In this document: piece by piece, positions 1 through 8,139 of the stretch
Layout of the letters: the number at the start of each line of letters is the position of its first letter
Numbering within the stretch: position 1 is the stretch's first letter
NCBI GenBank assembly: GCA_963703125.1
Contig: OY969790.1
Coordinates: 2,232,001 to 2,296,000, forward strand
DNA from: MFD04716-140 sp963703125
GTDB lineage: Bacteria > Bacteroidota > Bacteroidia > Flavobacteriales > Flavobacteriaceae
Direction: 5' to 3'
DNA: 64,000 bases
Position numbers and translations under genes: made by a program
The notes under the pieces: model-generated
What the model was told of the DNA's origin: nothing
Databases searched by the model: none
Seen by the model: only the letters and a program-made list of their open reading frames with translations

Positions 1-43
1 ATGCTACCAAAAAGGTCTCGACTGCGCTCGACCTGACGGAAAA

Positions 44-1174
44 TTAATTCCCTAATTCTTTTTTTAAAGCCTCAAAAAATAGGTCTAAATGAGCCTTGGT
101 AATATTCAATGCGGGGAGCACCCGAAGCACATGTTTGTCCTTGGCGCCCCCGGTAAATACATGTTGATCGTAAATCAACCTTTTGCGAATATCGGCAACC
201 TCAAAATCAAATTCGAGCCCCAGCATGAGTCCACGACCTTTTATACGTTTTACCTGTGTAATCAAAGCGGCCTTTTCCTTGAAATACGTTCCCAGTTCAA
301 ATGCGTTTGCAATGAGCTTTTCCTTTTCAATTACCTCAAGAACGGCCAAGGATGCTGCACAGGCCAAATGATTGCCGCCAAAAGTCGTACCCAAGAGGCC
401 GTAGGAAGCCTTGATATCTTCGTGGATCAAAATACCGCCTACGGGAAAACCGTTGCCCATACCCTTGGCAATGGAAATAATATCCGGCTGTATGCCATGA
501 TGCTGAAAGCCAAAAAACATTCCGGTACGGCCATAGCCCGACTGAACTTCATCGGCAATGAGTACCACCTTGTATTCCTTGCAAAGTTGCGTAATCTGTT
601 GGTAAAATTTAGTGGAAGGTTCATCCAATCCGCCAACACCTTGCACCGCTTCCAAGATTACTGCACAGACGTCCAATTTTTTAATTTCGGAAGTGAACGA
701 TTCAATATCCTCAAACTGCAAAAAGGTCACATTTTGCTGTTTGTTCAACGGTGCATTGATTTTTTCGTCATCCGTGGCGGCCACGGCCGCCGAAGTCCTT
801 CCGTGAAAACTGTTCCTAAAGGCGATGACCCTCGATTTTCCGTTGTGGAACGAGGCCAATTTTAAGGCATTTTCATTGGCTTCCGCACCAGAATTGCACA
901 TAAAGAGGTTGTAATCTTCACACCCCGAAAGGATTCCCAATTTGGTCGCCAATTCTTCCTGCAGCGGATTTTGCACCGCATTGCTGTAAAATCCGATCTT
1001 ACCCAATTGGTCCTTGATACGCTTTACATAATGGGGATGGGAATGGCCGATAGAGATTACGGCATGGCCGCCATAGAAATCCAAATATTCTTGGCCCTTA
1101 TCATCGGTAACGACAATTCCCTTGGCCGAAACCGGGGTAATGTTATAAAGTGGGTAAACATCGAACAATTTCAT
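44..1174 (-). CDS. argD: Acetylornithine/succinylornithine aminotransferase
   Basis: A class III PLP-dependent aminotransferase of about 376 residues that should interconvert an N-acyl-glutamate semialdehyde and N-acyl-ornithine in cytoplasmic arginine synthesis. Visible family motifs are the glycine-rich FYGGHAVISIGHSHP near the N terminus, NSGAEANENALKLA, and the PLP-lysine segment SIAKGMGNGFPVGG. The frame is open further upstream to 1240, but the 22 extra residues are polar and unlike the family. I chose the ATG at 1174 because MKLFDVYPLYNITPV is the usual start. It is the last visible gene of the GNAT-argG-argC-proC-argD series, 90 bases after proC. Bacteroidota often use succinylated rather than acetylated intermediates, so the acyl group is not decided by this sequence. 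Confidence 0.93.
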   Translation of the reverse strand: MKLFDVYPLYNITPVSAKGIVVTDDKGQEYLDFYGGHAVISIGHSHPHYVKRIKDQLGKIGFYSNAVQNPLQEELATKLGILSGCEDYNLFMCNSGAEANENALKLASFHNGKSRVIAFRNSFHGRTSAAVAATDDEKINAPLNKQQNVTFLQFEDIESFTSEIKKLDVCAVILEAVQGVGGLDEPSTKFYQQITQLCKEYKVVLIADEVQSGYGRTGMFFGFQHHGIQPDIISIAKGMGNGFPVGGILIHEDIKASYGLLGTTFGGNHLACAASLAVLEVIEKEKLIANAFELGTYFKEKAALITQVKRIKGRGLMLGLEFDFEVADIRKRLIYDQHVFTGGAKDKHVLRVLPALNITKAHLDLFFEALKKELGN

Positions 1175-1264
1175 GTGTTTATTTTTATTTTTTTCATAGT
1201 TCACATGTAATTCGCCATCACACTCATCGTTTGTTATCACGAATTGATATGGCTCATTTCATGA

Positions 1265-2059
1265 CTATCCTTTTTTGATTTGATTGATTTTTTCGAACGA
1301 GGCCACAATGCCCCGAATAAGCGATGAGCTCAATCCCTGGTGTTCCATTTCGTTCAAACCTTCAATGGTACATCCTTTAGGGGTCGTAACCCTGTCGATT
1401 TCCTTTTCCGGATGGCTATCCGATTCGATCAACAAACTTGCGGCCCCTTTGCAGGTATGCATGGCAAGTTCCTGGGCCTCTTTGGCATCGAACCCTAGTT
1501 GTATGGCACCTTGGGTAGTGGCGCGTATCAAGCGCATCCAAAAAGCAATTCCGCTGGCACAAATTACCGTAGCGGCCTGCATTTGCTCCTCTGGTATTTC
1601 CATGGTATGTCCCATGCGGTTAAAAATGGCTTTTGCCAGATCAATACGCTTCTTGCCCTTTTCATTGCTACAGATACACGTCATGGATTTACCTACTGAA
1701 ATAGCTGTGTTGGGCATGCTGCGAATCAGATAATGGTCGGCGCCCACGGTTTCTTCCATTCGGGCGATACTAAAGCCGGTAATGGTAGAAATGATTACGT
1801 GCTTCTCGTTGAGCAGCTCTTTTACCTCTTCCAAAATCTTCGCAAACTGGCTGGGCTGCACCGCAAAAATGAGAATATCGGAATTTTGTACCGCTTCCCT
1901 ATTATCGGAAGTGACTTTTACATTTCCATATTTTTCGTACTGTTTAAGGCTTTCTACATTTTTACGTGTTAGGTACATTGAAGTGGCCCCATTTGTATTC
2001 AAAATACCTTTGGCTATTGACAGACCTAAATTCCCAGTTCCTATGATGGCTATTTTCAT
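1265..2059 (-). CDS. proC: Pyrroline-5-carboxylate reductase
   Basis: ProC reduces pyrroline-5-carboxylate to proline with NAD(P)H, the last step of proline synthesis. The 264-residue protein has the N-terminal Rossmann motif IGTGNLGLSIAKGIL at about residues 6-20, and the C-terminal helical dimer region with the family signature around GCTIEGLNEMEHQGL. Length matches the family. It lies inside the arginine cluster, 102 bases after argC and 90 before argD, an order I know from other Flavobacteriaceae. This links proline and arginine synthesis, which share glutamate semialdehyde chemistry. No internal break is seen. Confidence 0.95.
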   Translation of the reverse strand: MKIAIIGTGNLGLSIAKGILNTNGATSMYLTRKNVESLKQYEKYGNVKVTSDNREAVQNSDILIFAVQPSQFAKILEEVKELLNEKHVIISTITGFSIARMEETVGADHYLIRSMPNTAISVGKSMTCICSNEKGKKRIDLAKAIFNRMGHTMEIPEEQMQAATVICASGIAFWMRLIRATTQGAIQLGFDAKEAQELAMHTCKGAASLLIESDSHPEKEIDRVTTPKGCTIEGLNEMEHQGLSSSLIRGIVASFEKINQIKKG

Positions 2060-2081
2060 TACTATGTTTTTTAATTGTCAG

Positions 2082-2150
2082 TTCCACGAAGGTGGAAATT
2101 ATTAAATGTGGCATCTTGAAAGAATACCCCTTTAATCCCCTCAAGGGGAT
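2082..2150. repeat. Two short inverted repeats between argC and proC
   Basis: The argC-proC spacer holds two perfect inverted repeats: TTCCAC/GTGGAA with a 4-base loop (2082-2097) and ATCCCCT/AGGGGAT with a 2-base gap (2135-2150). Neither is followed by a clear T-run on the minus strand, so a terminator is not supported. They may be mRNA processing or stability elements, or remnants of a dispersed repeat. Only the symmetry is seen; the role is inference. Confidence 0.4.
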
Positions 2151-2161
2151 AATCGATACTT

Positions 2162-3136
2162 CTAAAAAACCCCCGCTTTTAAACTCAATCCCTGTCCTTC
2201 CTCAAAACCGAACATCAGATTCATGTTCTGCACCGCCTGACCGGAAGCTCCTTTTAAGAGGTTATCGATGGCCGACGTAATAAGCAAAGTGTCCTTGTGT
2301 TTATGTAAATGCACATGACATTGGTTCGTATTTACCACCTGTTTCAAATTGATGGGTTCTTCGGCCACTTGGGTAAATACCGCATCTTTATAGAAATCTT
2401 TATAAAGTTCAATGGCTTCTGCTTCACTACCCATAAAATGGGTGTAAACGGTGGCCAAAATCCCCCGTGTGAAATTCCCACGGTTCGGAATGAAGTATAA
2501 CTCGCCGGCATCTTTTTGAAGTGAATGCAGACTTTCGTTGATTTCCCCCAAATGTTGATGGGTGAAGGGTTTGTACCAACTCACATTGTTATTTCTCCAG
2601 CTAAAATGGGAAGTATCGGACGGACTCACACCAGCACCGGTACTACCTGTAACGGCGTTCACATGCACATCGTTTTTAAGGAGGCCGGCTTTTGCCAGGG
2701 GCAATAAGGCCAATTCAATGGTAGTCGCAAAACATCCGGGATTGGCAATATAGTTCGCTTTTCTTATGGCTGGTTTGTTCAACTCGGGGAGTCCATACAC
2801 AAATTTCTTCCCATTGAAATCCGAATCCTTTTGCAATCTGAAATCGTTGCTGAGGTCAATGATCTTGGTGCTGTCCGAAAATGGATTTTCACTCAGGAAT
2901 TTTGTTGAATTCCCATGGCCCAAACACAGAAATACCACATCTACATTCGCATTGAGGCTATTGGTAAATTCTATTTCAGTGACCCCTAAAAGATCAGGAT
3001 GGGCCGTTGAAATTTTTTTGCCAGCCCTCGTAGTGCTGTAAACGAAATCCAATGTTGTTTTTGGGTGATTCAGTAAAATTCGAACAAGCTCACCGCCCGT
3101 ATATCCCGAACCACCAATAATTCCGACTTTAATCAT
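2162..3136 (-). CDS. argC: N-acetyl-gamma-glutamyl-phosphate reductase
   Basis: ArgC reduces N-acyl-glutamyl-phosphate to the semialdehyde in arginine synthesis. The 324-residue protein opens with the NADP-binding motif GIIGGSGYTGGELVRIL (residues 5-21) and has the catalytic-cysteine motif ANPGCFATT with Cys135. A second family motif is TGSTGAGVSPSDTSHF. Its start overlaps the end of argG by 8 bases, which implies translational coupling. The length fits the Bacteroidota ArgC subgroup. The acyl group (acetyl or succinyl) cannot be read from the sequence. Confidence 0.95.
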   Translation of the reverse strand: MIKVGIIGGSGYTGGELVRILLNHPKTTLDFVYSTTRAGKKISTAHPDLLGVTEIEFTNSLNANVDVVFLCLGHGNSTKFLSENPFSDSTKIIDLSNDFRLQKDSDFNGKKFVYGLPELNKPAIRKANYIANPGCFATTIELALLPLAKAGLLKNDVHVNAVTGSTGAGVSPSDTSHFSWRNNNVSWYKPFTHQHLGEINESLHSLQKDAGELYFIPNRGNFTRGILATVYTHFMGSEAEAIELYKDFYKDAVFTQVAEEPINLKQVVNTNQCHVHLHKHKDTLLITSAIDNLLKGASGQAVQNMNLMFGFEEGQGLSLKAGVF

Positions 3137-4319
3137 GGTTCTTGTTTACGTGGTTGTATATTTTACCCGAATTTGACAATATCTTAATGAAACCTTTCGC
3201 ATCATCGGCTGACCAACCCTTGTTCATTTCGCCATAACTTCCAAAAGAAGCATTCATGAGGTCATGTTTGGAAACGATTCCGTTCAGTTCAAATCTATAG
3301 GGATGCAGGCTCACAAAAACATCCCCCGAAACGTTCTTCTGTGTGTCCGTCAAAAAGGCTTCAATATTCCGCATTACCTCATCCAAATAATTGCCTTCAT
3401 GCAAGAGCATGCCGTAAAAATTGCCCAATTGCTCTTTTTGATATTGTTGCCATTTGCTCAACGTGTGTTTTTCCAACAAATGATGAGCCTTGATGATAAT
3501 TAGCGACGCAGCTGCTTCAAATCCGACCCTTCCTTTGATTCCAATAATCGTATCGCCGACATGAATATCACGCCCGATGGCATATTTAGAGGCGATATCG
3601 TTCAACTTTTCTATGTTTTTTATAGGAAGATCCTGTTTGCCATCGAGGGCCACGAGTTCCCCTTTTACAAAAGTCAATTTGATTTCTTTATGTGTATTTT
3701 CCTGCAACTGACTTGGGAAGGCCGAATCCGGTAACGGCTTATCTGAAGTCAATGTTTCGGAACCACCTACCGAAGTTCCCCAAAGCCCTTTGTTGATAGA
3801 GTATTTTGCTTTTTCCCAAGGATATTCCACTCCGTTTTCCTTTAGATAGGCGATTTCTGCTTCACGGGCCAGTTTGTTGTCCCTGATCGGGGTAATGATT
3901 TCAATTTCCGGAGCAATGATTTGAAAAATCATATCGAACCGAACCTGGTCGTTCCCGGCCCCAGTACTTCCATGGGCAATGTAACCGGCTCCCACTTTTT
4001 TTGCGTGATTTACAATTTCAATGGCTTGTACAATCCGTTCGGCACTCACCGATAAGGGATAGGTGTTGTTCTTCAGCACATTTCCGAAGATGAGATATTT
4101 TACAACCTTGTCGTAAAAATTCTGTACGGCATCAATTGAGGTGTATGTTTTGGCTCCCAATTGCAAGGCCTTTTCTTTGATATTGGCGATTTCAGTTGCA
4201 GTGAACCCGCCGGTATTTACACTTACGGCATGTACTTCAAATCCTTTTTCCTTTGAGAGGTACTTGGCACAATATGAGGTGTCCAAACCACCACTATAGG
4301 CTAAAACTAGCTTCTTCAT
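3129..4319 (-). CDS. argG: Argininosuccinate synthase
   Basis: ArgG joins citrulline and aspartate with ATP to form argininosuccinate. The 396-residue protein has the N-type ATP pyrophosphatase motif AYSGGLDTSYCAKYL (residues 7-21) and the substrate segment AHGSTGAGNDQVRFD, both diagnostic. The length is near the family's 400. It overlaps the upstream GNAT gene by 4 bases and the downstream argC by 8, so the three are almost certainly one translationally coupled operon. Transcription probably starts upstream of the leader ORF at 5032-5115. Confidence 0.96.
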   Translation of the reverse strand: MKKLVLAYSGGLDTSYCAKYLSKEKGFEVHAVSVNTGGFTATEIANIKEKALQLGAKTYTSIDAVQNFYDKVVKYLIFGNVLKNNTYPLSVSAERIVQAIEIVNHAKKVGAGYIAHGSTGAGNDQVRFDMIFQIIAPEIEIITPIRDNKLAREAEIAYLKENGVEYPWEKAKYSINKGLWGTSVGGSETLTSDKPLPDSAFPSQLQENTHKEIKLTFVKGELVALDGKQDLPIKNIEKLNDIASKYAIGRDIHVGDTIIGIKGRVGFEAAASLIIIKAHHLLEKHTLSKWQQYQKEQLGNFYGMLLHEGNYLDEVMRNIEAFLTDTQKNVSGDVFVSLHPYRFELNGIVSKHDLMNASFGSYGEMNKGWSADDAKGFIKILSNSGKIYNHVNKNHD

Positions 4320-4945
4320 TTTTCCTTCTTTTTTAAGAATAGGGTTTCTTTAATGCTTTTTAATCTTTTAAAGGCCTTGGTGTTCAAGGTTTCTTTTTCT
4401 TCTTCCTTGACCTTGGCATTTTTGGTTGCAGGGTCATATAACATTCCCGTGCATAGGCACATTTTTCGTTCCGTGCGGGTCAAGATGTCAAAATTTTTGC
4501 ATGTCTGACAACCTTTCCAGAACTCGGGATCATCTGTCAGTTCTGAAAATGTCACAGGTTTGTAACCTAGGTCATAATTAATTTTCATTACGGCAAGTCC
4601 CGTAGTGATGCCAAATATTTTAGCATTCGGGAATTTTTTTCGGGACAGATCAAAAATCGCTTTCTTGATGTCCTTGGCCAATCCCCGTTCGCGATAATCA
4701 GGATGTACGATCAGTCCAGAATTGGCCACGTATTTCTCGTGTCCCCAAACTTCAATGTAACAAAACCCTGCAAAGGTATCACCGTCCAAGGCAATAACTG
4801 CGTTGCCATTCTGTAATTTTTTATGGATGTATTCTGGGGTACGTTTGGCAATACCAGTTCCACGGACTTTGGCCGATTCTTCAATGGTATCGCAGATAAT
4901 CTGCGCATATTTAAAATGCGATTCGTTAGCAATAACAATGTTCAC
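4316..4945 (-). CDS. GNAT acyltransferase with C-terminal Cys cluster, first gene of arginine operon
   Basis: A 209-residue GNAT acyltransferase starting at GTG. The acetyl-CoA binding core is visible around SGLIVHPDYRERGLAKDIKKA (roughly residues 77-97). After the GNAT fold comes a cysteine-rich tail with a CQTCKN pair and an MCLC pair, then a lysine/glutamate-rich end; the four cysteines could bind a metal. It is the first full gene after the arginine leader and overlaps argG by 4 bases. Position suggests it supplies the N-acyl-glutamate for the pathway (an ArgA substitute), but that is inference. A generic GNAT with another substrate remains possible. Short GTG-start alternatives were not better. 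Confidence 0.8.
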   Translation of the reverse strand: MNIVIANESHFKYAQIICDTIEESAKVRGTGIAKRTPEYIHKKLQNGNAVIALDGDTFAGFCYIEVWGHEKYVANSGLIVHPDYRERGLAKDIKKAIFDLSRKKFPNAKIFGITTGLAVMKINYDLGYKPVTFSELTDDPEFWKGCQTCKNFDILTRTERKMCLCTGMLYDPATKNAKVKEEEKETLNTKAFKRLKSIKETLFLKKKEK

Positions 4946-4992
4946 TGATTGTTGCTTTTAAGTTAAAAATGGATAAATAGTCTGCTGGAAGC

Positions 4993-5054
4993 GGAAATGG
5001 ACTCACCTATTTCCATAATTGAAATGCACCCTTACGGGCGACGACGAACGGGTG
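4993..5054 (-). promoter_or_regulatory. Attenuator-like alternative hairpins in the arginine operon leader
   Basis: Read on the minus strand, four segments can pair in exclusive ways. Segment 1 CACCC (5050-5054) pairs with GGGTG (5027-5031), with the three Arg codons in the loop. ATTTC (5021-5025) pairs with GAAAT of segment 3 (5009-5014). Segment 3 GGAAAT pairs instead with segment 4 ATTTCC (4993-4998). A ribosome stalled on the Arg codons would mask segment 1 and favour the 2:3 pairing over 3:4. This is the classical attenuation geometry. The T-rich stretch lies about 24 bases after segment 4, so it is not a textbook intrinsic terminator; occlusion of the GNAT start is an alternative. Confidence 0.55.
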
Positions 5055-5115
5055 TAAATGAACAGAAAGGGGCAAAAGCCCAATCAGTAGAAGATAAATG
5101 TAGTTTGTTCCTCAT
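5032..5115 (-). CDS. Arginine operon leader peptide (27 aa, ends Arg-Arg-Arg-Pro)
   Basis: A short ORF starts with ATG at 5115 and encodes 27 residues beginning MRNKLHLSS and ending FTPVRRRP before TAA. The three consecutive arginine codons CGT CGT CGC sit just before the stop. It lies about 90 bases upstream of the first gene of the arginine operon, on the same strand. A promoter-like element ends 8 bases before its ATG, so the mRNA may be nearly leaderless. A run of codons for the end product next to exclusive hairpins is the hallmark of attenuation leader peptides. The reading frame and codons are seen directly; the regulatory role is inference. Confidence 0.72.
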   Translation of the reverse strand: MRNKLHLSSTDWAFAPFCSFTPVRRRP

Positions 5116-5123
5116 TGTGAAAC

Positions 5124-5154
5124 CAAAAGTACAAATTAATCCGAAATAGACGAA
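5124..5154 (-). promoter_or_regulatory. Bacteroidota-type promoter of the arginine operon
   Basis: On the minus strand, TTCG (5151-5154) is followed by exactly 19 bases and then TACTTTTG (5124-5131). The Bacteroidota consensus is TTTG-N19-TAnnTTTG, so this is one mismatch from ideal. The leader-peptide ATG begins 8 bases downstream of the -7 box. Confidence 0.55.
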
Positions 5155-5162
5155 TCACCAGA

Positions 5163-6524
5163 CTAATTTTTTCGAAATAGTAAGTTTTGGCCCTTGAGAC
5201 TGAAGATTTCATATCCCAAAAAACCAATCACCGAAATATATTCAATGGCGAGCAAAATCAAATTCTCCCTATAATCAATTTGAGAGTAGGCAAAATAACT
5301 TAAGGCTACCGCTGCCGACCAAATCAGGGCATATTTATATTTCGTAAAAATGGTCAACAATACCAAGAAAACAATATACCAGGGATGAACCGTTGCCGAA
5401 AGAAAATAGTATATGGTCAGAACCCATAACATATTGGTGACGAGATGCTGAAGTTTATGATTTTTTCCTAGGAAGGTGAACAGTAAGATGACCAAGGCAG
5501 AGACAAAGAGGGTTGTACTACCATATGTTTTAATGAGCTCCCAAGGTTTTGCTCCATTGTTTACTGCGATTTCCTTTATAAAATTATACAAACCCGCATT
5601 GAACTCAAAGTTGGAAAACCAGAGTCCGATCGTGCTCGAGTAGTTACCTATGAACTCGGACGTGTAAAAAGGGAGCAACAATAGCATACATGTGGCACCA
5701 ACAATCATATAAAAGAATACACTTTTCTTGAAACCGAAATAATTGAGAAATAATGGAAGGAACATCAATGGCACCAATTTGGTTGAAATGGAAAGCCCAT
5801 ATATGATAGCTGCGAGCATCCATTTATTTAGGGCAATCAGATAAATTGCCCAGAGGAAGAAGAACAACATAAAACCTTCAAAATGAAGGTTTCCGGTCAA
5901 TTCCACGATGACCAAAGGGTTCAGGAAATACCAGAAAATGAGATGCGGCGAGGCAGTCAGTATTTTTAGGAGCTTTCTCCCGAAATATACAATGCCAATA
6001 TCTGCCAATATCAGTAATACCCTCATCACCAGTAAAGAGCCCATAATGCTTTTACCACCCAATATTGCGGCAAAAGCATATACATATTGATTTAAAGGTG
6101 GGTAGTTGCTATAATGTTGTGAACTTAGACTGCCCATACCGTTATAGAGTTCCTGTGCATTGGCAATCAAAAGGTCTTTTTGCACTATAAGGTCATCCGG
6201 TAGAAAAAGGTAGGGACTCATACCATTCCGCACCAGTTCGCCATCCCAAATGAATCGATAAAAATCCTGTGAAAGGTTGGGTTCTGCCATCAGGAAAATC
6301 AACCTGAACAAAATACCGGCACCTAGGAGAAATTTTAAATTCCACTTTTCAAATTGGATCAATTTGAAACAAAGAAAGAAAAGTGCCGCAAAAAGGGCAA
6401 GCAGTTTTATAAAATCAGTTCGCTCTAAATGATATGCAAAAGTGCCGTAAAACGCTAAACTTGCCAACACCAATAGGATGGGGATTCTATGGAGTTTCAG
6501 ATATTTGACAATTTGGTTTGGCAT
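5163..6524 (-). CDS. Polytopic GT-C type glycosyltransferase (GT87/mannosyltransferase-like)
   Basis: A 453-residue integral membrane protein with about ten to twelve hydrophobic segments, starting after a short cytoplasmic N terminus. The loop after the first membrane spans holds DFYRFIWDGELVRNGMSPY, which resembles the lumenal/periplasmic acidic motif of polyprenol-phosphate-dependent GT-C enzymes. It probably transfers a hexose from a lipid-linked donor on the outer face of the inner membrane. The two GT2 genes that follow on the same strand, one DPM-like, could supply such a donor. The acceptor is unknown. Family assignment is by topology and motif only. Confidence 0.75.
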   Translation of the reverse strand: MPNQIVKYLKLHRIPILLVLASLAFYGTFAYHLERTDFIKLLALFAALFFLCFKLIQFEKWNLKFLLGAGILFRLIFLMAEPNLSQDFYRFIWDGELVRNGMSPYLFLPDDLIVQKDLLIANAQELYNGMGSLSSQHYSNYPPLNQYVYAFAAILGGKSIMGSLLVMRVLLILADIGIVYFGRKLLKILTASPHLIFWYFLNPLVIVELTGNLHFEGFMLFFFLWAIYLIALNKWMLAAIIYGLSISTKLVPLMFLPLFLNYFGFKKSVFFYMIVGATCMLLLLPFYTSEFIGNYSSTIGLWFSNFEFNAGLYNFIKEIAVNNGAKPWELIKTYGSTTLFVSALVILLFTFLGKNHKLQHLVTNMLWVLTIYYFLSATVHPWYIVFLVLLTIFTKYKYALIWSAAVALSYFAYSQIDYRENLILLAIEYISVIGFLGYEIFSLKGQNLLFRKN

Positions 6525-6653
6525 GTAAATCCCGCATTCTAATAGGGTGCCAAAAAATAAGAAAATTAATTGGTTTTAGCTATCCAACAATTGAATAAGC
6601 AAAAAATTGGGAAACTAACAATCCTTTCCTATAAAAAAGAAGAATTTAGTATT

Positions 6654-8138
6654 TTAAGCCCTCGCGGTCAAGGACTTGAAAAAGACGAACCCAAACCCTA
6701 GGAAAAGCATAAAATGAAATGGGAACAATCCAAAATCATCTAACGGAATAGCACTGTACATTCCGAAAAGGAAATATATCATTAAGAATGCCTCCAAAAT
6801 CATGTTGGGAGATAATTTCTTGGCAAGGTACTTATTGCCCTTCCACGTATCGGTAAGGTTGTTTAAATTAAATTTAGGAGTGCGGACAAACTCGCTTCTT
6901 TTTCCCATATGGCCTTCCAACACGGCAATTGTATTGTGGAGGGAGAAGCCCATTGCCACTGAAAAGAAGGTAAAGAACAATTTGATATAGTCTACAAACT
7001 TGTCAAAACTACTTCCTTGAAGGCTCTTGAACGTAAACCAGTAGCAAACAAAGAGGATAATTGTACTCAAGATGAAGAAACTTAATGCACTAAACACCCA
7101 GTCAAATTGAATATACGTGTTTTTGATGTACATGGCAGGGATACTCAATATAGCAACCAAGAAAACACACAAGAACATGGAGCTGTTCAATAAGTGCATA
7201 ACTCCATGGAATTTTGTTTTAAATGAAATATTCTTTGCGCTGATAACGCTCCAAACACTCTTTCTGAAATTTTCCGCCCCACCTTTGTTCCATCTAAATT
7301 GTTGTGAACGTGCCGCGCTAATAACCACCGGAAGCTCTGCGGGAGTTTCAACATCTTCCAAATACTTGAATTTCCAGTTCTTTAATTGGGCACGGTAGCT
7401 CAGGTCCAAATCTTCGGTAAGCGTATCACCTTCCCAGTTACCGGCATCAAGGATGCATTGCTTTCTCCAAATACCGGCTGTACCGTTAAAATTAATGAAG
7501 TGTCCTTTTGAATTTCTACCAACCTGCTCTAAAGTGAAATGGGCATCCAAGGCAAATGCTTGAATCCTGGTAAGTACGGAATAATCGCGGTTGATGTGTC
7601 CCCAACGTGTCTGCACGACTCCTATTTCTTCGTCCTTAAAGTAAACTACGGTTTTCTTTAACCAGTCACTGTCCGGTAGAAAATCAGCATCAAAAATGGC
7701 TATAAATTCACCTTTGGCAATTTTAAGTCCCTCTTTCAGGGCACCTGCTTTAAAGCCTTGGCGGTTTTCACGACGTATGTGGGTAATGTCCAATCCCGCT
7801 TCCTGCAATTTGATAATATGCTTTGCGGTATCGTTCACCGACTCATCGGTTGAATCATCCAAAACCTGAATTTCCAACTTGCTTTTTGGGTATTCTATCT
7901 TGGAAATGTTCTCCAATAAACGATCCATTACGTACTCCTCATTATATACTGGAAGTTGAATGGTTACATACGGAATTTCACGTGGGTCAAGAAGATTGAA
8001 TTTTGGAGCGTTTTGATTCTGGCGTTTGTACCCTAAATAATTGACCAGAAGGTTCAATTGGGCCAAACTATATAGAAAAATCAATAACAAAGAAATACTG
8101 TAAATCGCAATGATAATGTAAGTGATTATTAGTCCCAT
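6654..8138 (-). CDS. Cellulose-synthase-like family 2 glycosyltransferase
   Basis: A 494-residue processive-type GT2 with an N-terminal membrane span, a cytoplasmic catalytic domain and four or five C-terminal spans. The full catalytic set is present: VLDDSTDES (first Asp), FDADFLP (DxD), TEDLDLSYRAQ (TED base) and QQFRWNKG (QxxRW). It should polymerise or transfer a sugar from a nucleotide donor across the inner membrane. It starts 1 base from the DPM-like GT2 gene, so they are co-transcribed. The product could be a glucomannan-type polymer or a lipid-linked sugar; neither is shown by the sequence. No BcsB or c-di-GMP PilZ partner is nearby. Confidence 0.88.
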   Translation of the reverse strand: MGLIITYIIIAIYSISLLLIFLYSLAQLNLLVNYLGYKRQNQNAPKFNLLDPREIPYVTIQLPVYNEEYVMDRLLENISKIEYPKSKLEIQVLDDSTDESVNDTAKHIIKLQEAGLDITHIRRENRQGFKAGALKEGLKIAKGEFIAIFDADFLPDSDWLKKTVVYFKDEEIGVVQTRWGHINRDYSVLTRIQAFALDAHFTLEQVGRNSKGHFINFNGTAGIWRKQCILDAGNWEGDTLTEDLDLSYRAQLKNWKFKYLEDVETPAELPVVISAARSQQFRWNKGGAENFRKSVWSVISAKNISFKTKFHGVMHLLNSSMFLCVFLVAILSIPAMYIKNTYIQFDWVFSALSFFILSTIILFVCYWFTFKSLQGSSFDKFVDYIKLFFTFFSVAMGFSLHNTIAVLEGHMGKRSEFVRTPKFNLNNLTDTWKGNKYLAKKLSPNMILEAFLMIYFLFGMYSAIPLDDFGLFPFHFMLFLGFGFVFFKSLTARA

Positions 8139-8139
8139 A

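Noticed and set aside
1..43. Possible gene end at the left edge
   Set aside because: The 43 bases after the argD stop hold no readable frame or structure.
89..865. 258-codon open frame on the plus strand inside argD
   Set aside because: It is antisense to argD, has no family motif, and the minus frame has all the aminotransferase motifs.
1284..1733. 149-codon frame on the plus strand inside proC
   Set aside because: Antisense shadow of proC; no recognisable protein features.
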